NCBI RefSeq assembly: GCF_052857255.1
Contig: NW_027526484.1
Span: 1,585,501-1,649,500 of the forward strand
DNA length: 64,000 bases
From: Amblyomma americanum
Lineage: Eukaryota; Arthropoda; Arachnida; Ixodida; Ixodidae
Direction: 5' to 3'
Part shown: positions 9,319 through 19,269 of the stretch, piece after piece
Position numbering within the stretch: the first letter of the stretch is position 1
How the letters are laid out: each line of letters starts with the position of its first letter
Position numbers and translations under genes: made by a program
The notes under the pieces: generated by a model
What the model saw: only the letters and a program-made list of their open reading frames with translations
What the model was told of the DNA's origin: nothing
Databases searched by the model: none

Positions 9319-9835
9319 ATTGCAGTCAGACTCGTTCGCAGGCTCGACTCGAAAGTTACACTTCATGTTGTTTAATCCCCCATCTCTATGTTGCTTGCGT
9401 TGGAGGTCGAGCTTTCAGCTTGCGCGCTGCTGCAGGAATTTTTTTCGCAGTTGAACTCCTTCGCTTACGAACCCCATACTAAATAGGCAGTTCTCGCTGT
9501 TTGATACCCGCTGTACAATATAGGTCTAGCTTTTATATTGCGTGCATTGCTTGTCGTACTTGTGTCATTACAGATGCACTCCTTCACTCACGAATTCGAT
9601 AGCAAAAGGGCGGTTCTTGCTGTTTGAGCCTCCGCTGATCATACTGCTCGCGGTGCAGGTCTATCTTTCTTGTTGGGCGCATCGCTGGACGTATTTGTTT
9701 TGTTGCAGTTGGACTCCATCGCTCACGAACTCGATGCCAAAGGGGTGGTTATCGCTGTTGAAGCCCCCGCTGTTCATGCTGCTCGCGATTCAGGTCTAGC
9801 TTTCATGTTGTGTGCATTGCTGGACGTATATGTCA
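9319..9835 (+). repeat. Intronic tandem repeat, ~120-139-bp unit, 4 copies
   Basis: Units begin TTGCAG/TCGCAG/TTACAG followed by an ACTCC-TTCGCTCACGAA-like block at about 9319, 9439, 9567 and 9706. Each unit also has a CGCTGTT and a GGTCTAGCTTTCATGTTG-like block. The later units are the most alike. Confidence 0.7.
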
Positions 9836-10268
9836 GGCAGGGTCCATACCAAAATCGGGCGTTACTGTGCTTAGGCACAGTAATGCAGCTATCGCTTGAA
9901 TACTCGATATCTGCATGGATAATAATTGAGAATGCAAGGTAGGACCTTCTTTAAACATAGTTGTAGACATTTTGGGTTCAAGGCAGTCATCTCTGCCGAG
10001 AATCCATGCAAAAATCGCGCTGCGTGGAACTTTGTAACGGGGATAGGTGGTGTCAAATGAATCACCAACGCAGGGGTGTGCGCACTGATACTATTTCCAA
10101 CGTCCGACTTTGGCAAAGCTCTTATGGCCTTTTGTGGGGTCTGCTGACGTGTTAACACTTGTGCATGTTTTTCAAGTTGTGAAAGCTCACGCTCTCTGTA
10201 TATTTTTCGTGTTTTGTATTGTTCCTCGTAAGGTTGTGTCTTACAAGATCTTACTTTATTCGTCTTAG
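9836..10268. other. Remainder of THAP intron
   Basis: No repeat or gene was recognised. It ends in a pyrimidine-rich acceptor tract, TTACTTTATTCGTCTTAG, at 10251-10268. Confidence 0.4.
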
Positions 10269-10343
10269 GATCACTTCACCGAAGACCAGTTTGAGAGCCA
10301 TGTCCTTCGGAATTACGGTATAAAGAAAATAAGGCCAGATGCA
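10269..10343 (+). CDS. THAP zinc-finger exon 2
   Basis: After the acceptor CGTCTTAG the frame reads DHFTEDQFESH and on to IKKIRPDA in phase 0, completing C54-x2-H57 and Phe58 of the THAP domain begun at 8914. The domain normally ends in an AVPTIF-type box. Here the genomic frame continues DAVQKG and reaches a TGA at 10392-10394. Either the exon ends at the weak donor GCA|GTACAA (10343) or it is terminal and the protein is about 96 residues. If it were spliced straight to the exon at 18701, the AVPTIF box would be lost. That argues mildly for a separate gene or a missed exon. Confidence 0.65.
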
Positions 10344-10394
10344 GTACAAAAGGGAAGGCAATGTTCTCTTACAGGACATTTTTGCATATGCTGA

Positions 10395-10913
10395 CCCAAG
10401 AGGATAATCACCTAAACAAGCAGCATTCGAATGACTCATGCGGCACTGTAGTTGCTCACGAAACAGCGTTAGATGCCTTTCTTGGTTGCTGTTAATCAAC
10501 CCAAACTATTAACCCTACATCAAAATTCTGATCACAACCGTGTTACAGTGTGCAACTATAGGGCATCGTGTTCGCCTATTTACAAACATTATGTGGCTGA
10601 CGTGAGTCGGATATTTTTAATGGTAGCCTGCGAGGTGTCCGAGGTATATTAACTCCAAAATAATCTCCAAGCTTTCCTGCACTAAAATAATTAAAATTGA
10701 GACGAGTAATCGCCTACACACTGAATAGCACAGCCCATTGCACGAGCCAACGCGCCTTTGAGAGAATATATTATAGGAGCGTTAAACCGCCATCCGTTCA
10801 GATAAAGTCTAGGCCGCACATCTAGTCGCATGTCGGCCCAGTTCTTCTTTGCAGAGTTGAATGTTTAATAAGAATGGGCAAAAGACGCCGGTTGAAAAAC
10901 ACAACTCCGAGAC
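10395..10913. other. Non-coding interval, nothing recognised
   Basis: AT-rich with short frames only; no polyadenylation signal AATAAA in a clearly useful position was found. Confidence 0.3.
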
Positions 10914-11310
10914 ATTCACTATAGTGCCACGAGCTCGCTTGCTCACTCCACCTCCGCTGTGTGCACCGCGATCAAAGCGATCGCAGTACGAAAAGTTCTG
11001 ATAAAGCAGTGCGACGTGGGTCGGGGCAGTTATTTGGGCAAGTAATTTTTGTACCTCCCATGCCATGCGGCCGAATCAGAGGCAAAAATGCAACAAAAAA
11101 TTGATTCGGTCGCGCGTTCCACTACGCGCCAAAGCGCGAGCGTTGGGAACACAACGCACTGAGTATATTCACTATAGTGCCGCGAACTCGCTCGCGCACG
11201 CCACTTCCAACGTATGCTCCGCAGTCAAAGCGATCGCACGGCAAAAAGTTTCGATAAAGCAGCGCTGCGTTGGTTGGGGCAGTTATTTATTTTAGTAACT
11301 GATTTTTCGA
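10914..11310 (+). repeat. Direct repeat pair, ~142-bp units 254 bp apart
   Basis: TTCACTATAGTGCC, GCGATCAAAGCGATCGCA-like, AAAGTTCTGATAAAGCAG and GGGGCAGTTATTT blocks occur at 10914-11055 and again at 11168-11310. A related CAAAATTSATTCGG...CGCGCG block lies near 11090 and again near 11990. This suggests a decayed repeat element around the STPR frame. Confidence 0.65.
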
Positions 11311-11638
11311 TCTTCCATGTCATCATGTCATTTCGACCGAAGCAAAGGTAAAAAATTGGAGGCTTATCAAGGTTAAGCCCAGTGGATGCGAAGCATACAC
11401 CCTCGGAGCGTTGTCGTCGAGCCGCATATTGAGCGCGCCGCTTGGCTAGGCGTTCTTCGCGTTCTTCATCGGTTTCCGTAGCACGCTGCAGCCTTCGTTT
11501 TGCATTCCTATTATTGTTTGGAGGCATCTTGACCGCATACACGCCCGGCGCAAAGACGCTGGCGCGGTTGCGGGGCACAGAGACTGACGCGACGGCGGGC
11601 GCGCGCCGCTTCATCCCTGGCGTGACGTCACATATCAC
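11225..11638 (-). CDS. STPR-repeat protein fragment, repeat-associated
   Basis: This is a 137-residue minus-strand frame. Its central part, KRRLQRATETDEEREERLAKRR followed by AQYAARRQ, is an STPR-type peptide repeat, the same module as at 2464-2899. A second in-frame ATG at 11527 (MPPNNN) lies just before it. The rest of the frame has no recognised domain. The frame lies inside a repeat-rich block with direct repeats on both sides, so it is most likely part of a dispersed element rather than a single-copy gene. Confidence 0.45.
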   Translation of the reverse strand: MICDVTPGMKRRAPAVASVSVPRNRASVFAPGVYAVKMPPNNNRNAKRRLQRATETDEEREERLAKRRAQYAARRQRSEGVCFASTGLNLDKPPIFYLCFGRNDMMTWKIEKSVTKINNCPNQRSAALSKLFAVRSL

Positions 11639-11700
11639 GTGATGCAGCGATGGTGGCGCCGCCGCCGCGTCGCGCGCGACGGCGCGAACCGAAGCGTGGT

Positions 11701-11933
11701 GGCCACCGCCGGGAGGCGACCGACGGCGCTATATGAGGCCCCATCTGCAGCCGGTGTGACGTCATCACGTGACGTCACATCATGTGATCTCACTTCAGGG
11801 TCAATGGTGGCCACCGCCGGGAGGCGACCGACGGCGCGATATAAGGCCCCATCTGCAGCCGGTGTGACGTCATCACGTGACGTCATGTCACGTGACCCCA
11901 CTTCAGGGTCAATGGTGGCCACCGCCGGGCGTC
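11701..11933 (+). repeat. 108-bp tandem repeat carrying CRE/E-box palindromes, 2.2 copies
   Basis: Units start at 11701, 11809 and 11917 (partial), all with GGCCACCGCCGGG. Each full unit carries TGTGACGTCATCACGTGACG, i.e. the cAMP-response palindrome TGACGTCA (11757-11764; 11865-11872 and 11878-11885) fused to a CACGTG E-box. A TATATGAGG or GATATAAGG stretch lies about 30 bases upstream. The exact 108-base period shows recent duplication. Confidence 0.85.
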
Positions 11934-12309
11934 GCACGAAGGCCCGAAACCTACGTTAATATGCTTCGCATAAAAACGCTACACAAAATTCATTCGGGCG
12001 CGCGGTCTCCTGCGCATCAAAAGGCAAGCGTCGGGAGCGTCTGCTAGCATCCCCCGGCCTAGGAGCCACCACCGTCGGCGCACGGGAGGGGCTGAGAGAA
12101 GGGGCGCTGGCATAGGAGGAGGGGGAGGAGATGTCGTTACTTTTATTCTATTGAGGGGCTTTAACTGCACCTGCACCGCAGAACTGGTTCTGCACGGCAC
12201 TGGCACCAGCAGCTTTTTTTCAGGATTGGTGCTGTAAACCAGCACTGAATTGAATGCGTTAGATAATTCAGTGACTCTAAACAGGCTGTTCAATTTAGCT
12301 GCACTTGTT

Positions 12310-12965
12310 GCACCAGTTCAGCCAAGTTCCACGAGTTCAGGCAGTCCAGTGCTGCTTGGCACTGGCTGCTTCTAAAGCAGATATGGTCGAGTGCAGGCCT
12401 AGTCGTCTGCTAGCTTTGGCGTCGCCACCAAATTTCAGCTAGTTGTGTGCACCCGCATCAACGTCATCCAAGTTGCGATTACAAACCCCAAAAAATGGTC
12501 GTTTTCTAGAAAAAAAAAATGCACACATGATGTGCGAATATATGTTGGAATGCTGCCACTGGTTGACTTGGCCTCTGAGGAAAATCCTGAAGCCTCGACC
12601 AGCAACGCACCTTCCTTTGAAGAGACAACTGCCGCAATTTCATCATCTTCTGCAACCTACGCATGGGCACCGCCATGTTGCTGCACTACAGCTGCACCTT
12701 CCATTGCAAAACGAATATGGAGGTGCAGCGGACGCATGCTGCACTTGCAAAACGAATGCGAAAGGCCTGCACTCTTTGAACTACAGGTCCGTTCGATTCG
12801 CCTGCACTCGATGCACCAGTGCTGTAAAGTTCTGAAACGGTGACTCTAGTGTGCAGGGCCAGTTCCACCAATTCAAGTGCAGCTTGGCACTGACTGCTTT
12901 CAAAATGAATGGTCGAGTGCAGGTCTGGCTGTCTGCTAGCCTTGGCGTCGCGAGAAAATTGCAGC
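12310..12965 (+). repeat. Diverged direct repeat pair (~130 bp) with intervening A-rich frame
   Basis: GCACCAGT...CAGTTCCAC...GCTTGGCACTG.CTGCTT...TGGTCGAGTGCAGG...GTCTGCTAGC.TTGGCGTCGC occurs at about 12310-12440 and again at about 12818-12955. Between them are frames of no recognised family. It could be the ends of a decayed element. Confidence 0.5.
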
Positions 12966-14052
12966 CAGTGCCTGAACCGTGTGAAAAAAATATGCCGCCT
13001 CGTTTAAGTAACGAGCGTTAGGTGTTTGGTGGCGCCATCTATCATCCATGCAATGTATTACCACGTGATTAGGCTACCTTTCCATACTTCACGGCGAGCG
13101 GGCGCCTACTGCCTTGAGGTCGGATATTTTTACCACTCTGGGCCGAAAAGCTTTTTCGACTCTTTGGAGGGCCATTTTTTCCTTATCTCAATGCGGTAGG
13201 TGCCCGGTCACCATGAGGTACGATATTGTGAGCCGCGGAGTGCTGACGTCACGGCCGCCATGTTAAGCCTGACCATTACCTACTCACGAATATGCCATTA
13301 GTTAGATCATGATGCTATCGGTTAATTATAAGCAATTAAATATAAGCCTAACTATAACTAAATATTAACTTCATTAGTTAATTTTGGTGTCTAACGTGTT
13401 CTACTCATGTAGAGGATTCCAAATGTTTAATCCATTTATAATGACCTCATTAACTACTGAGTTCTAAGCGAATAAACAGTCACATGATTAGTCAATTATG
13501 ACGTCACAGAATGATTGACGCTGCCAACAATCACCAATTTGATATACTAATGATGTCGCCAATCAATCACCAATTGGGTTGCTGTAGCTATTATATGGGG
13601 GCCACCATCTTGCATTCCCCAGGCTTAGAAAATTTCGCACCGAAGGGAGGTGGTAGCAGACCCCAAGAAGTCGAGAAGCATGACGTATAAGAGCTAAGGC
13701 TCTTAAAATTTTCGAACACAACATCGCAGCGAAGTGGCGCCATGAGCCAGCCTCGATCGACGCATGTGCGCCTCGCAGCAGCTCGTGCAAAATGCACGTG
13801 TGTTCTTTTACTTAACACAGCAGAGTTGTGTGCGTGCCGAGTAAATAGCGAGTAAACAGTAAATAGCGGCGCGTCCGCTGTGATTGTGACAGAGGGCACT
13901 TTTGCACTGTGTTCGCACGCATCTGTCCACGAGTAATGGTTCGCCGCACGCGGGCGCACCAGCACAGAAGTATTGACACACACACACAGCACGCGTGGTT
14001 CTCTGCTCACACACTGCACAGAAATCGCCGCAAGTATTTACAGACCTGATCA
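12966..14052. other. Non-coding interval with AT-rich part
   Basis: There is a GGTGGCGCCATCTAT motif (CTCF-like) near 13029 and an AT-rich stretch with repeated TTAATTA words at 13290-13520. I see no gene. Confidence 0.35.
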
Positions 14053-14175
14053 TCAGGCCCCCAGTGACGCACCGCAGGAGTAGGACTCTACTGGGGTACC
14101 ATTCTCGTCGACGAGCAGATAAACCTTAGTTCCTTCGCCGCATTTATCGCAACGCACAAGCCATCGTCTCGCAAG
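14053..14175 (-). pseudogene. Exon-like Cys-rich C-terminal fragment, family unknown
   Basis: A minus-strand frame from about 14175 to the TGA at 14053-14055 reads RWLVRCDKCGEGTKVYLLVD and on through ENGTPVESYSCG to a stop. The paired cysteines and balanced composition look protein-like. A stop lies directly upstream (TAG), so the segment would have to be a terminal exon or a broken copy. I do not recognise the family, and the acceptor context is weak. Confidence 0.3.
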
Positions 14176-15533
14176 CTATCGCCTGCTTCCATGGCTGCTG
14201 CAGCTGCAAGATTTTGGCACCGACCACTGATGAGGTGCATAGTTTTCCTGAACTTTTCCTGAACTAGACCTGCACAACAATAGGTGCCGACTGCACACAC
14301 GCAGTGGCCCCACCTGGCAGCCCCCCTGCCACTGCCCGTGCACATCTGGTAAAGTGCTATATGTCTACGCTAGTAGGCCTCTGCTCTGCTAAAATACTCT
14401 AAATATGTCTGAAGGTTGCATGGACTCTAAGCTGGGTGGAAAAACTCTTCGTATCGTGAACAACGAGCGGAGGCCATGAGACAGCCGATAAGACATCGCG
14501 GTGAGAGGACATGAAGTGAGGAGATGATGAAGGTTCCAAAGTGCGAGCAACGAAATGACAGCGTGAGATGTCAATGCTGCGCGAAGGGCCAAGCACCTAC
14601 AAGTGTCGAATACGCCTCGTGCCCGAAACGTCCTTTTCAGAAAACTAAGCGCCAAGTTTCATCGGTTCTGGCAGTATAATATACAGCTTCGGAGGCCCGT
14701 GTAGCGCGCATGTGAGTCTGCACCTGTGGCATCGACATAGAGGGATCAAAGGCCGACAGAAAAAGTTTATGAGAAGTGGGTGCGCGAAACAAAAAAAAAT
14801 ATTGTGGCGCCATTAGGCAGGCCAGTCTCCTGAAATCGCTGCAAGTTGGGGACACAGGCGACTGGGTCACGAGGCAACGTAAAAACAAATTTGATTGTTC
14901 CTGAAGCACGCATCCGGTTAATTTTCGTTACCGACCGTAGGTCTCCATCTTCGCTGGCGAACACACTCTGGTGAACACAATATATCAATCATAAAATGTT
15001 AGCTGGGCTTTCAGTATAATATATTCATTCGCAGGCAGGGCAAGGAATCCTCAAAGAATTATTTTAGCTTACCTCCAACGGTGCAAAATAATGCCCTTGC
15101 GGTCGAGTTACACTCTTGTTTCGAGTACTTGGCCCTAATCAGAATCTGAAACTATAGGTTCCCAGGCGTTTTATCATGCGTTTACTGCCAGGTTCGCTAA
15201 GCATATACACGGAATGCACTAGTTGCAGTGGCGACAAGGAAAGCACGAAATGCTGTTTTTGCTTTAAGGTTCATCCGCTTTTGGCGTGAGAAGTGAGCGA
15301 TTTTCCGCTCCAGTCTTTGAGTCTTTCAAGTGTCTCGTTCTGAGTTCTCAGGCCATTCGCGTTAACTGTCAAGTGCAATGTTGAACCTTCTTGCGGGGAT
15401 GGCGAGGGTTGTTTATCCGCGTGGAGTAGATCAGCATCTTCGGAGAAGGCACATAGAAATAACGGCTTTTAGTCAGATACAGATTTTGGCCGCAGTCGGC
15501 ATGCGCTCGCACCTCTTGGCGAGCGCGTGCGCA
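14176..15533. other. Non-coding interval, nothing recognised
   Basis: Short frames occur on both strands without recognisable domains. No clear inverted or tandem repeat was found. Confidence 0.3.
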
Positions 15534-15655
15534 TACCGCCCTCGTGAGGTCACGTAGGCACGCGCATGCACAGACTGCCTACGCGAGGGCACGTAGGTGC
15601 GCGCATGTGCAGACCACTTCCGCGAGGGTGCGTAGGCGCGCTGCGCGTTCACTGC
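15534..15655 (+). repeat. GC-rich tandem repeat, ~45-bp unit, about 3 copies
   Basis: Units of the form (A/C)CTACGCGAGGGCACGTAGG followed by GCGCGCATG(T/C)GCAGAC repeat with mismatches. Confidence 0.65.
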
Positions 15656-15899
15656 ATGGAGCTGAGGGCATCGCGGCGTCCCCTAATGTGTGAGTCGCGC
15701 ACTACTGCTCTGTGCTCACGGTATGTACTACGCAACAGGCGGTCGTGTCATTTGTAGTGCCAGGGCAGCACTTGGTACCTACGTGTATGGTCGCGGCTCC
15801 GCGTTTGTGTCATCCATACAGCGGCGCGGGAGAGTGTTCAGAGCGCCCAAAATTTTGCACTTTGTACGCAATGCACTTCAGCTGTCAGCTTTACTCTCT

Positions 15900-16012
15900 T
15901 GAAATTGTGGTTTATTTGTTAACTTTTGATTACATGCCTGTACCCCTCCAATGTAATACCCTCGAACTGAGGGCCCCTAGGGGTATTTTGTATAAATAAA
16001 TAAGTAATTAAA
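15900..16012 (+). mobile_element. LINE 3' tail remnant
   Basis: CCCCTCCAATGTAATACCCTC followed by GGGCCCCTAGGGGTATTTTG and a (TAAA)n-like tail is typical of arthropod non-LTR retrotransposon 3' ends. No reverse transcriptase frame remains upstream. Confidence 0.4.
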
Positions 16013-16152
16013 ATAAATATCAGCCATAACGGTATCATCGAGATTCACATACCTACGAGACATATCCTAATGTATATGCGCTTTTAATGCTCAGTTTCAT
16101 TGCCTGTGAAACATCAAGGCATTTATGATGCAGAGGTTGCAGTCTAATGGAC

Positions 16153-16396
16153 GTACAGGCTGTTTCACACTTAGAGGGAAACTGGGAGTGCATGGCAGCC
16201 GCGTTATGCGAAGTGCTTGCCCCGATAGAGGAGGAGAAACGGCGACAAAGATGCATGCGCAAAACAAGCACTGCCTGCTGTTATTTCTGCACATGTGCCC
16301 TGAGGCGCCAATTCTCGCTGCCTCTCGCCGGCAGCACTACTGGAACCATGGCGGCACGCACTCCCAGTTTCCCTCTAAGTGTGAAATAGCCTGCAC
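16153..16396. mobile_element. MITE-like element with ~38-bp inverted repeats
   Basis: The arms 16153-16190 and 16359-16396 contain TTTCACACTTAGAGGGAAAC followed by TGGGAGTGC and its complement. The whole unit is 244 bp with no coding capacity. No target duplication is obvious. Confidence 0.7.
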
Positions 16397-16601
16397 ATGG
16401 TTGATTGAGCGCACGTGTACTGGCATTCAGTTGCGTATGCATATGAAGAGGCGTTATAGCACTACAATGCAGGCAGGCCTGGGCATGCCATCTTGCTTCG
16501 TTTTTTAAAATTCTCATCTGTTTATGTTTTCCTTCTGCTGGCATGTTACACTATTGAGGTGAACACTGCATCAAACTTGTTTTGGTGGCAAGGAATTTGC
16601 A

Positions 16602-16868
16602 GTGAGCATTTGGTGCGAGTTCGTTAGATTTAACCATATTGCATCATGTGATTAGCTTAACAGGGTGTTTTACTTCCTGTTAAAACGCATTTTTAAAATC
16701 CATTTCTTTTCATGCTAATGTTGGTTAAGACAATTCCAACAATGAACATTTGGTGCCAGTTCATTAGATTTAATGGTATTGCATCATGTGATTGGCTTAA
16801 CAGGGTATTTTACTTCCTGCTAGGACACATTTTTTTCATGCAAATGTTGGTTAAGGATATTCCAACAT
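16602..16868 (+). repeat. Direct duplication, ~139-bp period
   Basis: GAGCATTTGGTGCGAGTTCG...GCATCATGTGATTAGCTTAA...CATGCTAATGTTGGTTAAG is repeated from about 16742 with a few changes. Confidence 0.8.
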
Positions 16869-16932
16869 TCAAATATATGATTTCGATGATAATATCACAG
16901 CTCCTTGAGAAGCTGACTGTTTATGGCGTTAT

Positions 16933-17162
16933 GTGTTTCATGGGGTTTAGCGTCCCAAAGCAGCTTGGGTTATGAGGGACGCCGTTGCGGAGGGCTGCAG
17001 GTAATTTTGACCACCTGGGATTCTTTGACGTGCACAGACATCGCTAAGTACACGGGCCTCTAGCATTTCGCCTCCATCGAAATGCGACCACTACGACCGG
17101 GATCGTACCTGTGTCTTTTGGGTCAGCAGCCAAGCACCATAACCACTGAGCCACCGTGGCGT
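16933..17162 (-). repeat. tRNA-derived SINE (Ruka type), full length
   Basis: On the minus strand this starts CGCCACGGTGGCTCAGTGGT (A box), then GGGTCAGCAGCC-like head and a degenerate B box. The body CTCCATCGAAATGCG-like runs to the 3' end GGGACGCTAAACCCCATGAA. This architecture matches the Ruka SINE described from Rhipicephalus. Confidence 0.8.
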
Positions 17163-17997
17163 CTTGTGCCAGAGGGGATTATGTTGAGTTGGCAAGAAAC
17201 GAAAGTAAAATATCACTTTTAAATGGCCATTTATAGCGTACCAGGCCTTCAGCTTTCTATGTTTGTCTATGATATTCTGATTGAGGACATGATAATATCA
17301 TGTGCGTGACCTCTGTCTTTGGCAGTTTAAGAGGAATGGTGCCACACTAGCCAACATTTGGTTAGCTCTGAAAACTAGATTACTTACATTATAGTGTCTA
17401 GAGAAAAATAGTATGTGCACAAGGCTTGCAATGTCAGCTGTTTTTGTCAGACTTGTTTGAGATATCATGTTTGTTGTCAGCATGACATGACATCTTCACA
17501 TAGCAAGGTCACGTGGCCGTTGCCTTCAGTCAAATGACCGATGGGTCACATGGAGCTTGTGACCCATTAATTAAAGGCTTGCACCAAATTCTAGTTGCAC
17601 ATTCATTTTTTGTAATGATGCACAAGAAGTTAGTAAACTTAAATTGCCTTGTTGAATTCGCTTACACCTGATAAATAACTTGTAATTGAATTTTGTTTCT
17701 GTGTCACTTTCAACACAAGTGGTGGTTGTAATGAGGCCACTTGAAGCATGCAGAAACTGCCGTATTATATTTACTTGTTCATCTGTTCTCCTATCAGCTC
17801 TTGGCGCTGGCTGGTGCAAGAGCTCTACAGATTTAAGGCAGTCAAGAAACACTTGTGTCACATTTCTTTTTCTCATATGTGTCTTATGTGACAGTCAGGT
17901 AGCACTTAAGTCACATTTTTTTTTGTCATATGTGTCTCATGTGATTAGAAGTCTAATTACACATCATAGGCAGGTCCAGCATTGTATTGTTGTGAAC
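17163..17997. other. Intron DNA, nothing recognised
   Basis: AT-rich sequence with short frames only; duplicated TCACATTTNTTTTTNTCATATGTGTCT words at about 17858-17940. Confidence 0.3.
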
Positions 17998-18420
17998 ACC
18001 ACCTGTCATAGTTGGCAGCTGCTAAAGTGAAGACAGGAAAATCGCCCTCTCCACTTATAGAGGAGGGACCACCTGCCTTGGTTGGCAGGGACTAAAGTGG
18101 AGAGGAAAATAATCTCTCTACTTGTAGAGGAGGGACAACCTGCCACATTTGGCAGGTGCTAAAGCAGAGACAAGAAAATCCCCTCCACTTGTAGATGAGG
18201 GACCACCTGCCACAGTTGGCAGGGGCTAAAGTGGAAAGGAAAATAATCTCTCTACATGTAGAGGAGGGACAATCTGCCACATTTGGCAGGTGCTAAAGCA
18301 GAGACGAAAATCTCCTCTCCACTTGTAGAGGAGGGACCACCTGCCACAAATGACAGGTGCTAAAGTGGAGAGGGAAATAATATCTTCACTTATAGAGAGG
18401 AGGGAAAGGCTGGAAGGCGG
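17998..18420 (+). repeat. Minisatellite, ~66-bp unit in ~133-bp dimers
   Basis: Six units of the type CTCCACTTGTAGAGGAGGGA, then CCACCTGCCACANTTGGCAG and GGGCTAAAGTGGAGAGG. Two alternating variants (CTCTACTT.../AAAGCAGAGAC and CTCCACTT.../AAAGTGGAGAGG) give a higher-order dimer. Each unit has an internal CTGCCACATTTGGCAG hairpin. Confidence 0.85.
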
Positions 18421-18700
18421 CTGCCACAAGAAGAACCCAGAGGGCAGCTACCACGGACGAAGAAGGTTCTGATGTGGATGGAGGAATGCGCAACCTGAGG
18501 GTGGTTGCCACGGGAACAACCGGTTGGTAGTTACCATGGAAGGCGGTGGGCCAGTCAGCCTATTCCAAACAGCTTTCGCTGATTAATGCACTAAGCCAAC
18601 AACCTTAGCTCTTCAAGCAAGAAGAATTAATGCTATTATATTATCATCGTATAATGATAATCACACACCCAATAATCTTTTGTTTTTTTTCCTGCTGCAG

Positions 18701-18738
18701 GAGTATGAGGACTTCAAGAGGAAGGTCATTAAAAGACA
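18701..18738 (+). CDS. Coiled-coil gene, exon 2 (38 nt)
   Basis: Acceptor TTTTTTTTCCTGCTGCAG at 18683-18700 and donor CA|GTAAGTCT at 18739. In phase 0 it encodes EYEDFKRKVIKR plus two bases. It precedes the next exon by only 62 bases. Charged residues alternate with hydrophobic ones, as in a coiled coil. This is the first exon of the set whose splice sites are strong on both sides. Confidence 0.7.
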
Positions 18739-18800
18739 GTAAGTCTGCTCATGGCACTTAAAAAGACCTCGGTTCTTAACACTGTACACTTTTCTTGCAG

Positions 18801-18838
18801 CAATATGATTGAGCAGTTGGAGGCTTCATCGAGGCAAG
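18801..18838 (+). CDS. Coiled-coil gene, exon 3 (38 nt)
   Basis: Acceptor ACACTTTTCTTGCAG and donor CAAG|GTATGTGT. It completes the split His codon and reads NMIEQLEASSRQ, leaving phase 1. It continues the heptad pattern of the preceding exon. Confidence 0.7.
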
Positions 18839-19269
18839 GTATGTGTCTTTCTTTTTTTTCCTGTTTATCGCAGGACAGTCTACCACATTTGTAACAAATG
18901 TACAAAGCGACTATAGTTGCAACAAATGTGTTTTCTCTTGTCCATGTAACTATTGATTGATTGATTTACCAATTGATTAATAGAGTGATTCATTGAGGAA
19001 CACACAAGCCAGGCCATTTTTGTTATCCCTACAATCTGGGGTTGAAAATACTAATGTGTTCTGATGTCGCTGATAGGAAGATTCTGGCGTTTGTAGGTGT
19101 GGGCTGTATTTACCTGGCCCACGAAGCTCTGCCTCAGCGCAGTCTATGCGGCACTGTTCATAGACGAGTACCATTGCTGCTACAGTTGAAGGCAGATTGA
19201 AAATTATCCTATTTTTAGCTTGCCTTCCTTTCAAAATCAGCTGGCACTAGTTAGAAAATATGTAGCAGC
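18839..19269. other. Intron DNA before gypsy A
   Basis: Plain intron sequence with repeated TTGATTGATTTA words near 18955-18985; no gene recognised. Confidence 0.35.

Noticed and set aside
11635..11937. 100-codon minus-strand repeat protein
   Set aside because: The frame is a by-product of a 108-bp (36-codon) tandem repeat rich in palindromes; no start context or homology.
16602..16640. TTTGCAG|TGAGCATTTGG as the missing THAP exon (Cys-x2-His)
   Set aside because: The required frame contains a stop (TGA), and the segment is part of a 139-bp direct repeat. The exon at 10269 fits exactly.
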